The notes under the pieces: model-generated
What the model was told of the DNA's origin: nothing
Seen by the model: only the letters and a program-made list of their open reading frames with translations
Databases searched by the model: none
Position numbers and translations under genes: made by a program
Assembly: GCF_003024155.1 (NCBI RefSeq)
Contig: NZ_CP028136.1
Coordinates: forward strand, 744,001 to 808,000
Length of the DNA: 64,000 bases
Source: Christiangramia fulva
Lineage (GTDB): Bacteria; Bacteroidota; Bacteroidia; Flavobacteriales; Flavobacteriaceae
Reading direction: 5' to 3'
Shown: positions 37,894 to 47,042 of the stretch, piece after piece
Position numbering within the stretch: position 1 is the stretch's first letter
How the letters are laid out: each line of letters opens with the position of its first letter

Positions 37894-39987
37894 ATGAACA
37901 AAGGAATCTATATTGCTACCCTGGAGCCCCACAGCGGAAAATCTATGATCTCACTGGGTTTGATGAGAACCCTGCTGGGAAAAACAGCAAAAGTTGGCTA
38001 TTTCAGGCCTATTATTAATGATGTTGAAAAAGAAGAAAAAGATAATCATATCGATACCATCCTGAGTTATTTCGATGTAAAATTAGCTTATAAGGAAGCT
38101 TATGCCTTTACCAGAAGTGAAGTGATCCATAAACGAAATGAGGGAAAATCGGGAGAAGTCATAGATACCATCATTCAGAAATATAAAAAGCTCGAAGAAG
38201 AATTTGATTTCGTCCTGGTGGAAGGAAGTGATTTTTCAGGCGAAGGCAGCGTTTTTGAATTCGATGTTAATGTGGTGATCGCCAAAAACCTGGGGCTTCC
38301 GGTAATTATCGTGGCCAGCGGACAAAAAAAGACCTGGGAAGAACTAATGGGAAACCTCGAGATGGCCTATCACGCTTTTGAAGATAAAGATGTTGATGTG
38401 ATCGCTATGGTGAGCAATAAGGTTCAGGAAGAAAATGTTGAACCGGCGAAGCTGTACATGAAGAATTTCCTTCCGAAGAACGTAGAAGCTTTCGCTATCC
38501 CTCTTATAGATACCCTGGATAATCCTACGCTAAAAGAAATTGTAACCGCCCTGGAAGGAAAGATCCTCTTTGGAAAGGAATTTCTCGACAACCAGACCGG
38601 GAATTTTGGCGTTGGGGCCATGCAATTGCGAAACTACCTCACCACCCTTAAAAATGAAAGCCTGGTGATCACCCCCGGAGACCGCGCCGATATTATCCTT
38701 GGTGCCCTGCAAGCGAATATTTCCAGTAACTATCCGCGTATTTCAGGAATTATCCTTACCGGCGGACTTACCCCGGAACCTTCAATTTTAAAGCTCATTG
38801 ACGGACTCTCTCAAATAGTTCCGATCATTTCGGTAGAAGACGGTACTTTTAACGTAACCAATCGGGTAGGTGCCATAAAATCTAATATTTACGCCGATAG
38901 TATTCAAAAGATACAGACCACCATCAGCACTTTTGAACGCTATGTTTCCTTTGATCCGTTGGTGGAAAGGCTTGTGAACTTCCAGCCTCATGGAATGACG
39001 CCACGTATGTTCCAGTACAGCCTGGTGAAAAGGGCCCAGCAAAGCAAAAAGCATATTGTATTGCCCGAAGGTGAAGATGAGCGCATCCTAACCGCTGCAT
39101 CCCGTCTCGTGGCGATGGATCTCGTGGAGATCACTTTACTCGGCGATCCGGAGCTCATCAAGAAAAAACTGATGAAAATGGGACTTAATCTTGATCTGGA
39201 GAAAGTAAATATTATCGATCCTACCAAATCTGACCGTTTCCAGGATTACGCGGAAACACTTTATGAACTCAGGAAGCACAAAGGCGTGAACCTGGATATG
39301 GCTCGCGACTGGATGAGCGATGTTTCGTATTACGGCACCATGATGATCTATAAAGGTGATGCAGACGGAATGGTTTCGGGAGCTGCGCATACCACTCAGC
39401 ATACCATACGCCCTGCACTTCAATTTATTAAGACCAAGCCGGGAGTTTCGGTGGTTTCTTCGGTTTTCTTTATGTGTCTTGAAGACCGGGTTTCAGTATT
39501 TGGTGATTGCGCAATTAATCCGAATCCCACTGCTGAAGAACTGGCAGAGATCACCATTTCTTCTGCGGAAAGTTGTGTTGCCTTCGGAATTGATCCAAAG
39601 ATTGCCATGCTTTCCTATTCATCGGGAACTTCAGGAAAAGGAGCCGATGTTGACCGTGTTCGTAAGGCTACCGAAATAGTTAAAAAGAAACGTCCCGACC
39701 TGAAGATCGAAGGCCCTATTCAGTATGACGCAGCGGTCGATATTACCGTGGGAAAAAGCAAATTACCCGATTCTGAAGTTGCAGGACAGGCCAATTTACT
39801 GATCTTTCCAGACCTCAATACCGGAAACAATACCTATAAAGCAGTACAAAGGGAAACAGGAGCTTTAGCGATAGGCCCAATGCTCCAGGGGCTTAACAAG
39901 CCGGTGAACGATCTTAGCCGCGGATGTACCGTTGACGATGTTTTTAACACCGTGGTATTAACGGCCATTCAGGCACAGGGAATTTGA
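37894..39987 (+). CDS. pta: Phosphate acetyltransferase, long (DRTGG) form
   Basis: 697 aa from the ATG at 37894 (the frame is open upstream but starts inside the promoter). N-terminal P-loop-like domain (GIYIATLEPHSGKSMISLGL), a middle DRTGG-type domain (about 215-330), and a C-terminal phosphotransacetylase domain (about 365-697) with HIVLPEGEDERIL, YYGTMMIYKGDADGMVSGAA and SYSSGTSGKGADVDRVRKA. It converts acetyl-CoA and Pi to acetyl phosphate. With ackA downstream it completes the pyruvate-to-acetate route started by NifJ. Confidence 0.95.
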   Translation: MNKGIYIATLEPHSGKSMISLGLMRTLLGKTAKVGYFRPIINDVEKEEKDNHIDTILSYFDVKLAYKEAYAFTRSEVIHKRNEGKSGEVIDTIIQKYKKLEEEFDFVLVEGSDFSGEGSVFEFDVNVVIAKNLGLPVIIVASGQKKTWEELMGNLEMAYHAFEDKDVDVIAMVSNKVQEENVEPAKLYMKNFLPKNVEAFAIPLIDTLDNPTLKEIVTALEGKILFGKEFLDNQTGNFGVGAMQLRNYLTTLKNESLVITPGDRADIILGALQANISSNYPRISGIILTGGLTPEPSILKLIDGLSQIVPIISVEDGTFNVTNRVGAIKSNIYADSIQKIQTTISTFERYVSFDPLVERLVNFQPHGMTPRMFQYSLVKRAQQSKKHIVLPEGEDERILTAASRLVAMDLVEITLLGDPELIKKKLMKMGLNLDLEKVNIIDPTKSDRFQDYAETLYELRKHKGVNLDMARDWMSDVSYYGTMMIYKGDADGMVSGAAHTTQHTIRPALQFIKTKPGVSVVSSVFFMCLEDRVSVFGDCAINPNPTAEELAEITISSAESCVAFGIDPKIAMLSYSSGTSGKGADVDRVRKATEIVKKKRPDLKIEGPIQYDAAVDITVGKSKLPDSEVAGQANLLIFPDLNTGNNTYKAVQRETGALAIGPMLQGLNKPVNDLSRGCTVDDVFNTVVLTAIQAQGI

Positions 39988-40304
39988 TAAGTATTTTTGA
40001 GGCCACGAAGAAAGCTTTATTTTTTTACCTAAAGGCATCCTAAAATGAGGTTCTTTTTTTAAGTGTAGGGCTACCCCGGCGTTAAAAATTTTTGAAGCCC
40101 TGGAGAAAATTTAACCGGGGCAGCCCGGTTCTAATTTTGCGAGAGCACAATTAGAAACACCTAATAAAAAAGTGTCCTTTTTTTGGTTCGTTTTTTTGGA
40201 CAAGCAAAAAAATGAACAAGCCAAAAAGTTTGAAGTTGTAAATTGAATTGAAAATAATATACTTAGACAAGAGACAATAAAAGTCAACAATAGAAGTAAG
40301 CAAA
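39988..40304. other. pta-ackA intergenic region with two inverted repeats
   Basis: 317 bases. Inverted repeat 1: GGGCTACCCCGG (40068-40079) with its near-complement at 40115-40126, 12-bp arms with one mismatch and a 35-nt loop. Inverted repeat 2: 13-bp arms at 40186-40198 and 40205-40217 (GTTCGTTTTTTTG with one G-U pair), 6-nt loop. Either could end or attenuate the pta transcript. ackA probably has its own start within the final 80 bases, but no clear -7 element is visible. Confidence 0.6.
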
Positions 40305-41498
40305 ATGAAAAATATACTCGTCATAAATTCAGGAAGTTCTTCCCTGAAATTTCAACTTATACAAATGCCTTCGGAAAAGGTACTGGCCTCCGGACTGGTA
40401 GAAAGAATAGGACTGGATGGTGCCAAAATACACTACAAGACTGAAGATTCTACCACTTCCAGAGAACTGGAAATCCCTGATCATGGCGCAGCCTTAAAAA
40501 AGGTGACCGATTTGCTGATGAATAAAGAAAGCGGAGTGATTGAAACTTCCGAAGATATCGATGCTATCGGCCATCGCGTGGTGCATGGCGGAAATACTTT
40601 CTCGAAGACCATCGTAATAGACGAAGAAGTGAAAAAGGCTGTAAAAAATCTATTTTCCCTGGCACCGCTCCACAATCCGCACAACCTGAAGGGAATTGAG
40701 GTAGCAGAAAAATTGTTCCCCAACGCAACACAGGTGGCGGTTTTTGATACCGCCTTTCACAGCACTATTCCGTCTAAAGCTAAACAATATGCTATCCCAA
40801 CTGAATTTTATAAGGATAATCATATACAGGTGTATGGTTTTCACGGCACCAGCCATAAATATGTATCAGAGCAGGCGGTAAAATACCTGAAAAAAGAACA
40901 TTCCAGGATCATCAGTATCCATCTTGGCAACGGCTGCAGCATTACTGCTGTTAAAGATGGAAAAAGTGTGGATCATTCACTCGGTTTCGGACCGGTTAAC
41001 GGTCTCATTATGGGAACCCGAAGCGGAGACATAGACCAATCGGTTATTTTTTATATGGTGGAACACCTGGGCTATTCTACCAGGGAGGTGAGCGATATTC
41101 TTCATCACAAAAGCGGAATGTACGGCCTTACCGGGTATAGCGATCTCAGGGATATTCAGCAAAAAGCTGCAGAGGGTGATAAGCAATGCCAGCTTGCCCT
41201 AAATATGAATGCCTACCGCATCAAAAAATATATCGGTGCTTATGCCGCAGCTATGAATGGCCTGGATGCGATTGTTTTTACCGCGGGAATTGGGGAAAAC
41301 AGCGATGTGATAAGAGAGCTTGTTTGCGAGGATATGGAATACCTGGGGATCGAAATTGATTCTGAAAAGAACTCCCAGCGTTCCCGGGACCTCAGGACAA
41401 TAAGCACCGAAAATTCTAAAGTCAAGATCCTGGTGATCCCTACGAACGAAGAACTGGAAATTGCAAAGCAGGTGGAAGAATTGGTAGATGGAAATTAA
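40305..41498 (+). CDS. ackA: Acetate kinase
   Basis: 397 aa, full length. ASKHA-fold signatures: NSGSSSLKFQL at the N-terminus, HRVVHGGNTF (phosphate/acetate site), VFDTAFHSTIP, YGFHGTSHKYVS, HLGNGCSITAV, GTRSGDIDQSV and FTAGIGENS. It converts acetyl phosphate and ADP to acetate and ATP. It lies 317 nt after pta on the same strand, an unusually wide gap for this pair. Confidence 0.97.
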   Translation: MKNILVINSGSSSLKFQLIQMPSEKVLASGLVERIGLDGAKIHYKTEDSTTSRELEIPDHGAALKKVTDLLMNKESGVIETSEDIDAIGHRVVHGGNTFSKTIVIDEEVKKAVKNLFSLAPLHNPHNLKGIEVAEKLFPNATQVAVFDTAFHSTIPSKAKQYAIPTEFYKDNHIQVYGFHGTSHKYVSEQAVKYLKKEHSRIISIHLGNGCSITAVKDGKSVDHSLGFGPVNGLIMGTRSGDIDQSVIFYMVEHLGYSTREVSDILHHKSGMYGLTGYSDLRDIQQKAAEGDKQCQLALNMNAYRIKKYIGAYAAAMNGLDAIVFTAGIGENSDVIRELVCEDMEYLGIEIDSEKNSQRSRDLRTISTENSKVKILVIPTNEELEIAKQVEELVDGN

Positions 41499-41648
41499 TA
41501 ATACAAAATGACTTCCCGGCAAATTCCAAAAGAGGAGTAAGAAAGACAGATTTCTTCTTATATCGGCTTGAAAAACTATTTGCTTAAAAAGTCAAAACCT
41601 AGAAAATGTTCTTGATCCATTGTTTTACCTATGTTCTACCTCAGGAAA

Positions 41649-41680
41649 TAAAAAAAGGCTTCCGATTTCTCGAAAGCCTT
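41649..41680 (-). terminator. terminator downstream of the initiator tRNA
   Basis: Read on the minus strand: stem AAGGCTT / AAGCCTT (41655-41661 with 41674-41680) with a 12-nt loop, followed by T7. It lies 11 nt after the 3' end of the tRNA gene. Confidence 0.8.
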
Positions 41681-41691
41681 GTCTTTGCTAG

Positions 41692-41764
<73 letters not shown>

Positions 41765-41791
41765 ATGTATAAATACAATATCTTTTCAAAG

Positions 41792-41859
41792 CTTCGGGTT
41801 ATAATCCCGATGTGCGGACTTTATTCTGAGCTTGCCGAAGCATACTGCTCTATCCCGCG
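41792..41859 (-). pseudogene. degenerate second copy of the initiator tRNA
   Basis: Directly upstream of the true tRNA. Its 5' portion is identical to the functional gene over the acceptor and start of the D-arm (19 bases, 41843-41861). The anticodon stem-loop survives as GGG-ATTATAA-CCC with an altered loop. The D-loop region is replaced by about 30 nt, and the T-arm and 3' acceptor are missing. It cannot fold into a tRNA. Confidence 0.7.
41821..41843. repeat. REP-like short repeat inside the tRNA remnant
   Basis: TTATTCTGAGCTTGCCGAAG resembles the short 'TCATTCTGAGCTTGTCGAAG' repeat that I recall as widely dispersed in Bacteroidota and other genomes. Only one copy is visible in this window, so the assignment rests on recall. 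Confidence 0.4.
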
Positions 41860-41918
41860 ATATTGGATGGCAAATATAAGACAGAAAAAAGGATTCTTCC
41901 AAACTTTTTAAATATAAA

Positions 41919-42272
41919 TTATTGTGAAATCCAGCTAAGGGCTTCCAGCCTGTCTGCAAACTCAAAGGTCCTTAAATCTGATTGAATAAAAAGATCATTG
42001 AGGTCCATTAATTTATTTAACCAGGAAATATCTGAAACAAAGGCCATTTTGGTGATCTTTCCTGAATTTTCAAATTTAAAAATCAGGTTTTGGAAAACCG
42101 GAAGGAGATCCACATTATTGCCGGGCATTATCTCGCAAAACAAATTAATTTTTTCATTTTCTTCAAGTTTTTCCCGAATAAGACCATGCAATTCTTCCAG
42201 GTATTCAGAAGTAACATCCTGATCGATCATGAGCCCTACCACATGACCTGCGAGTTCAAAGCTTGTTGCCAT
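41919..42272 (-). CDS. SpoIIAA-like (STAS/SEC14-fold) protein
   Basis: 117 aa, no signal peptide. The alternating beta-alpha pattern with GHVVGLMIDQDVTSEY, EKINLFCEIM, KITKMAFVSDISWLN and DLRTFEFADRLEALSWI matches the small SpoIIAA-like family (PF11964). Members bind lipids or act in stress responses; the role is not established. It lies 61 nt after the CPXCG gene, at the end of the efflux operon strand, possibly cotranscribed. Confidence 0.75.
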   Translation of the reverse strand: MATSFELAGHVVGLMIDQDVTSEYLEELHGLIREKLEENEKINLFCEIMPGNNVDLLPVFQNLIFKFENSGKITKMAFVSDISWLNKLMDLNDLFIQSDLRTFEFADRLEALSWISQ

Positions 42273-42333
42273 AATTTTCTATATAAACTAAAATTACGGA
42301 ATTTTACGAAAGACCTGAGTACATATCGCTGTT

Positions 42334-42516
42334 TTATTGCTCAATATTTTGAGCCTCAAATTGAATAAGTTCCTGATCTTCAAAACGAACATGAAATTCA
42401 ATAGGCCGGCAACATACCTCGCAGTCTTCTATATAAGTCTGCTCCTGGACTGAAGGATCCAGTAAAATCGATATCTCCTCCCAACAATATGGACACTGAA
42501 AAAAATGTTCGTACAT
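42334..42516 (-). CDS. CPXCG-motif cysteine-rich small protein
   Basis: 60 aa. Two zinc-knuckle-like pairs: CPYC (residues 8-11) and CEVC (32-35), then CRPIEFHV. This is the pattern of the 'CPXCG motif-containing' family, usually 60-70 aa. It starts 2 nt after the TolC-like gene, so it is in the efflux operon. Function unknown; metal binding is likely. Confidence 0.8.
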   Translation of the reverse strand: MYEHFFQCPYCWEEISILLDPSVQEQTYIEDCEVCCRPIEFHVRFEDQELIQFEAQNIEQ

Positions 42517-42518
42517 AG

Positions 42519-43856
42519 CTACAATTCTACGTTAAGCAGTTGCCCTGTTAATTGCAGTAGCTGTAATTCAGCTAATTTGGCATCATATTTAGCAAGGTTC
42601 AGGCTCGTCCTCGCATCCAGTAAGTTGATCTGTGCCTGGCGGAATTCTATAGATGTGATCCTCCCAAGTTTATATTGTTCTTCTGAACGCTGGAAATTAT
42701 TTAGGTTGGTAGCAACGTTTTCTTTCTGAACTTTCAGAATGTAAAGTTTATTTTCATAATTGCCCAGGGCATTGGCGATATCCCGTTTTACTTCCAGTTC
42801 CAACTGTTCTTTAAGCAGTTCCTGATTCTGATAACGAATCTTTGAATTCTGGATCTCCACGCTCGTCCTACCGGAATTAAAAATATCCCAAACCAGGCTT
42901 ACACCCGCCGAAAGACCATTCGTGGTTGTGGTAGATCCCGGAAAAAAGGCCGTGGCAGCACTTCTGTTTCGGTTCCAGCCATGAGAACCATTTAAGCCAA
43001 TAGCCGGAAGATAGCCCGACTTACTGATCTTGATTTCATATTCACTGATGGTTAAACTTTTTTCGGCCTGCAGAAGCGAAACATTATTCACATCTGCCCG
43101 ACTTAAGAAATTTTCCAGTTCAAGGGCAGGAATAAAATTTACGGTGGTATCGACGCGAAATTCATTAGCTGTGATTTCACGGTTCAACAGGACATTTAAA
43201 TCACGTTTGGTATTTTTAAGCCGTTGCTGCATTTCAATCAGGGCAATACTATCATTATTTACATCAACCCTTGCATTGAGGACCACAAGTTTGTTTGCCT
43301 GCCCATATTGAAACTGGTATTTTGCCCGGGTCACACGATTCTGGGAAATTTCCAGGGTTTCCTGCAAAACGTCCATATTTTCAGTTAAACGCGCCACTTC
43401 ATAATAAACGCTCATGATCTGCAATATGCTGTTTTCGATAGTCTGCCGGGCTTCCAGCTGTGAAAGGTCATATTGCTCTTTCAAACTTTTATAATTATAA
43501 AAACGACCAAGGCCATCAAACAAGGTATAATCCAGGTTTATGGAAGCATTGTATTGATTGCTTTCAATATTGTTCTGCTCAAGAGGATCGTCATTTTCGG
43601 GTTTTGTGAGCCTGTCGTTAAGCGCATAATTCGTTCCTGCCCTTCCCGTTAAGGCAGGCAGATATCCCGAATTTAAAATACTCTGGTTATTTTCGGCAAT
43701 ATCTACATTATTCCTTGCTATTCTTATTCCGAAATTCTCTTCCAGGGCCTGCGCTATTGCTTCTTCTTTTGTTAGAACAGGAGCCTGTGCCCATCCGGCA
43801 GAAAAGCATAAAAAAGCAATAATGAAGATTATTCTATTGTTTTTCGGCATGTTCAT
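42519..43856 (-). CDS. TolC-family outer membrane efflux protein
   Basis: 445 aa. Signal peptide (IIFIIAFLCFSAGWAQA) followed by the duplicated coiled-coil repeats of outer membrane efflux proteins: ENFGIRIARNNVDIAENN, then SLTISEYEIKISKSGYLPAIGLNG in the second repeat. An alternative start is the Met two codons later (43850). It overlaps the upstream RND gene by about 20 nt, so translation is coupled. It forms the outer channel of the tripartite system. Confidence 0.92.
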   Translation of the reverse strand: MNMPKNNRIIFIIAFLCFSAGWAQAPVLTKEEAIAQALEENFGIRIARNNVDIAENNQSILNSGYLPALTGRAGTNYALNDRLTKPENDDPLEQNNIESNQYNASINLDYTLFDGLGRFYNYKSLKEQYDLSQLEARQTIENSILQIMSVYYEVARLTENMDVLQETLEISQNRVTRAKYQFQYGQANKLVVLNARVDVNNDSIALIEMQQRLKNTKRDLNVLLNREITANEFRVDTTVNFIPALELENFLSRADVNNVSLLQAEKSLTISEYEIKISKSGYLPAIGLNGSHGWNRNRSAATAFFPGSTTTTNGLSAGVSLVWDIFNSGRTSVEIQNSKIRYQNQELLKEQLELEVKRDIANALGNYENKLYILKVQKENVATNLNNFQRSEEQYKLGRITSIEFRQAQINLLDARTSLNLAKYDAKLAELQLLQLTGQLLNVEL

Positions 43857-46800
43857 CTTGTTCTATTTTCTCTTTAATTGCTCGTTCCATTTCTTCACGA
43901 GAAGGTTTTTTTCCTGTTTTTAACCATTTTCCACCTACTTTTATTCCGTTGCTTATGGATAATAACAGCGGAAGCAGAAAAAGTGTAAGCACGGTTGAGA
44001 TAGCTATTCCGTATGAAATTGAAATCGCCATGGGTTTAAGAAATTGGGCCTGCCTGCTTTTTTCCAACAGCAAGGGTGCAAGACCCGCGATAGTCGTCAG
44101 CGAGGTAAGGAAGATCGCCCTGAATCGTGAACGTCCAGCTTCATAAAGCGCCTGTTTAAATTCCATGCCGTCTTCCCGCAGAAAACTATTGAACTTCCCA
44201 ATTAGCACCAGCCCGTCATTAACCATGATCCCAACCAGAGCGATAATTCCCAAAGCGGAAAGCACATTAATAGGAAAACCATGAATCCAGTGGCCCCAGG
44301 CAACACCAATGATACTAAAAGGGATCATTATCATCAGCAAAAACGGCTGACTGTAACTTCGGAAGGTGAAAGCAATGGTCGCATAAATGAGGAATAGGAT
44401 AATGGGCAATACCAGTTTCGCTGAATTGGTAAGTTTTGCGGCTTCCCTGTTCTGTCCTTCATAAGAAACCGAAAGGCTGGGATATTTTTCAAGTATTGGC
44501 GGCATCACATTTTGCCTGATATCAGCGAGGATATCGGTAGAACTGCCATTAGGATCTTCCATATCTGCGGAAACCCTTATCTCCCTCATTCCGTTAAGGT
44601 GGCTGATGGATTCTGTTCCCCGCACGATCTCGTAATTGGCGATCTCATCAAAAGGCACTCTGTTCCCCGAAGGAGTAACAATGCGCATTTCATCAAGATC
44701 ATTTATAGACGACCGGTTTTCACGGTTGTATCGCACCCAAACCCTTATCTCGTCCTGGCCGCGCTGGAATCGCTGTGCCTGTGCCCCAAAGAATCCGTTT
44801 CTTATCTGCCGCATAACTTCCCCGAGATCGAGGCCCAGTGCATAGGCATTATCTTTAAGTTTCACATTGATCTCTTTGATCCCTTTAGGATCATTATCGG
44901 TTACATCTTTAAGAAGAGGATTATTTTCAAAATTTTGTTTTAGTTCTTCCTTGGCAGCCTGTAATTCGTTGAGATTATTGCCTAAAAGAGATACAGAAAT
45001 AGGCAATCCGCCAAAATTTCCACCAGATCCAAAAGTGAGATTTTCCACGCCGTAAACAGGGCCAACTTCATCCCGTATGGCATTGGTGATTTCGGGAGAA
45101 CTTACATCCCTTTCTTCACCGGGCAATAAATTCACCTGAAGAGATGCCTTGTTATTTCCGGGACCTACCCGTTTTATGATATTTTGAACCACTTCTTTAT
45201 CTCCTGACTGGATCTTCGAGTATTTTTCATTCACCCTCCAGGCTGCATCTTCAACCATTGAAATAATCGAATCGGTGCGTTCCGGATTCACACCTTCAGG
45301 CATTAAAAGATCAATGCTCACCCTGTCACTTGCAATACTGGGGAAAAGCGTGATCCTTATCACATTGCCCCCTACTGCGCCAATGGTCAGGATGAAAACG
45401 GTTAGTAAGATACCAAAAGCCAGAACCTGCTGATGCAGTACAAAATGAAGTACGGGACTATAGATCTTGTCTCTCATGAAATACATGAGCCTGTCTCCAA
45501 TTCTGTTTATGCCCCTCATTTTTTCAAATAAGACCGCAATACCCTTTTTCGGCTTTTCATCGGGTTCACGTTTTTTCAGTGCCTTGGAATGTGCAACGTG
45601 GGCCGGAAGGATTATTAAAGCTTCCAGCAGGGATATCACGAGGGTTAGAATAACCACCGTTGAAACTTCTCCGAAAAATTCTCCAATTCGGCTATCGAGA
45701 AACAGAAAAGTAGAAAAAGCAAGTACCGTGGTTATAATTGCAGAAATGATTGGAGGCACGACCTCCATGGTTCCATCAAGGGCCGCTTTAATAGGATTTT
45801 TGCCCATCGCGGAATGCTGATAGATGTTCTCAGCAATAACGATCCCGTCATCGACCAGGATCCCTACCACGATGATCATTCCAAAAAGGGAAAGCACATT
45901 GATAGTCACTCCTAATGAACCGGCAAAAATGAACATTCCAAGGAAGGCAATTGGCAAACCGAAGGCCACCCAGAATGCAAGCCGTGTATTTAGAAATAAG
46001 GATAAAAAGAAAAGGACCAACAGCATTCCCATCAAACCATTCTCGACCAGAAGTCGTGTTCTCTGGCCAAGAGTGATAGAAGCGTCATTCACCACATCCA
46101 GCTGTACGTTGCTGTGCTTCTGGTTGAAATTCTCTATATAATCATTTACTTTTTCGGCGGTCGCTAAAAGATCTTCGCTACTGGTATTGCTAACCGAAAC
46201 ATTCACAGCCACATTTCCATTGAAATAAAGAGCATTGGGCGTTTCAGAAAACTGGTCCCGAACCCTTGCGATATCGCCCAATTTCACGATTTCTCCAGTG
46301 GTATTGGATTTTAGAACTATATCATTGAGTTCATCTGCATAGTAGGCGCGGTTATTGGCGCGTATCAGGTAATCTTCGGCTTCGGTCTTTATAGTTCCCC
46401 CGGTAGAAAGAATGTTCGAATTCCTCACCGCCTGTGCCACCTGTTCAAAAGTGAGATCATAAGCGAGAAGATCATCTTTGCTTACCGCGATCTCGATCTC
46501 TTCCTGCGGAAAACCTGAAATACTTATTTGCGAAACCCCGTCAAGAAGTCGAAGATCATTTTCTATTTCCTGGCTAATTCTTTTTAAAGTTGCCAACGGT
46601 ACATTCTCGCCGCTAACGGCGAAATTGATGGTTTCCCTGATGAATTCCTGTTTTGATACTACCAGAGGTTCCATTCCGCCAGGAAAGGTCGGCACCCGGT
46701 CCACCGCATTTTTGACTTCGGTAAGCATCACGTCAATATCCTCATCCTGTTCGATCTCAACGGTAATAGATCCTCCGCTTTCACGAGCTACCGAGGTGAT

Positions 46801-47040
46801 CCTGTCTATTCCTTCGAGTCCCTTCAGGTTATCTTCAATCTTCAAAATGATACCTTCTTCAATCTCTTCAGGAGCTGAACCCGGATAGTTGATATTGATA
46901 TTAATGATCGTAGATTCCTGTAAAGGGAAAAATGAGGATTGCATATTCAGGATACCGATAATTCCGAAAATGACGAACGCCATGATCACCACATTAACGG
47001 CAACCCTGAACCTGATAAAATAATTGATTAAATTCCTCAA
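43834..47040 (-). CDS. RND-superfamily efflux transporter, AcrB/HAE1-like
   Basis: 1068 aa, 12 membrane helices with two large periplasmic loops. The proton-relay Asp pair is in GILVDDGIVIAENIYQH (TMH4), and the TMH10-equivalent is GIMVNDGLVLIGKFNSF. The start MRNLINYFIRFRVAVNVVI and the NINYPGSAPEEIEEGI segment are typical of the hydrophobe/amphiphile subgroup common in Bacteroidota. Substrate not predictable. A charged C-terminal tail (REEMERAIKEKIEQDEH) lies in the overlap with tolC. Confidence 0.93.
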   Translation of the reverse strand: MRNLINYFIRFRVAVNVVIMAFVIFGIIGILNMQSSFFPLQESTIINININYPGSAPEEIEEGIILKIEDNLKGLEGIDRITSVARESGGSITVEIEQDEDIDVMLTEVKNAVDRVPTFPGGMEPLVVSKQEFIRETINFAVSGENVPLATLKRISQEIENDLRLLDGVSQISISGFPQEEIEIAVSKDDLLAYDLTFEQVAQAVRNSNILSTGGTIKTEAEDYLIRANNRAYYADELNDIVLKSNTTGEIVKLGDIARVRDQFSETPNALYFNGNVAVNVSVSNTSSEDLLATAEKVNDYIENFNQKHSNVQLDVVNDASITLGQRTRLLVENGLMGMLLVLFFLSLFLNTRLAFWVAFGLPIAFLGMFIFAGSLGVTINVLSLFGMIIVVGILVDDGIVIAENIYQHSAMGKNPIKAALDGTMEVVPPIISAIITTVLAFSTFLFLDSRIGEFFGEVSTVVILTLVISLLEALIILPAHVAHSKALKKREPDEKPKKGIAVLFEKMRGINRIGDRLMYFMRDKIYSPVLHFVLHQQVLAFGILLTVFILTIGAVGGNVIRITLFPSIASDRVSIDLLMPEGVNPERTDSIISMVEDAAWRVNEKYSKIQSGDKEVVQNIIKRVGPGNNKASLQVNLLPGEERDVSSPEITNAIRDEVGPVYGVENLTFGSGGNFGGLPISVSLLGNNLNELQAAKEELKQNFENNPLLKDVTDNDPKGIKEINVKLKDNAYALGLDLGEVMRQIRNGFFGAQAQRFQRGQDEIRVWVRYNRENRSSINDLDEMRIVTPSGNRVPFDEIANYEIVRGTESISHLNGMREIRVSADMEDPNGSSTDILADIRQNVMPPILEKYPSLSVSYEGQNREAAKLTNSAKLVLPIILFLIYATIAFTFRSYSQPFLLMIMIPFSIIGVAWGHWIHGFPINVLSALGIIALVGIMVNDGLVLIGKFNSFLREDGMEFKQALYEAGRSRFRAIFLTSLTTIAGLAPLLLEKSRQAQFLKPMAISISYGIAISTVLTLFLLPLLLSISNGIKVGGKWLKTGKKPSREEMERAIKEKIEQDEHAEKQ

Positions 47041-47042
47041 GA

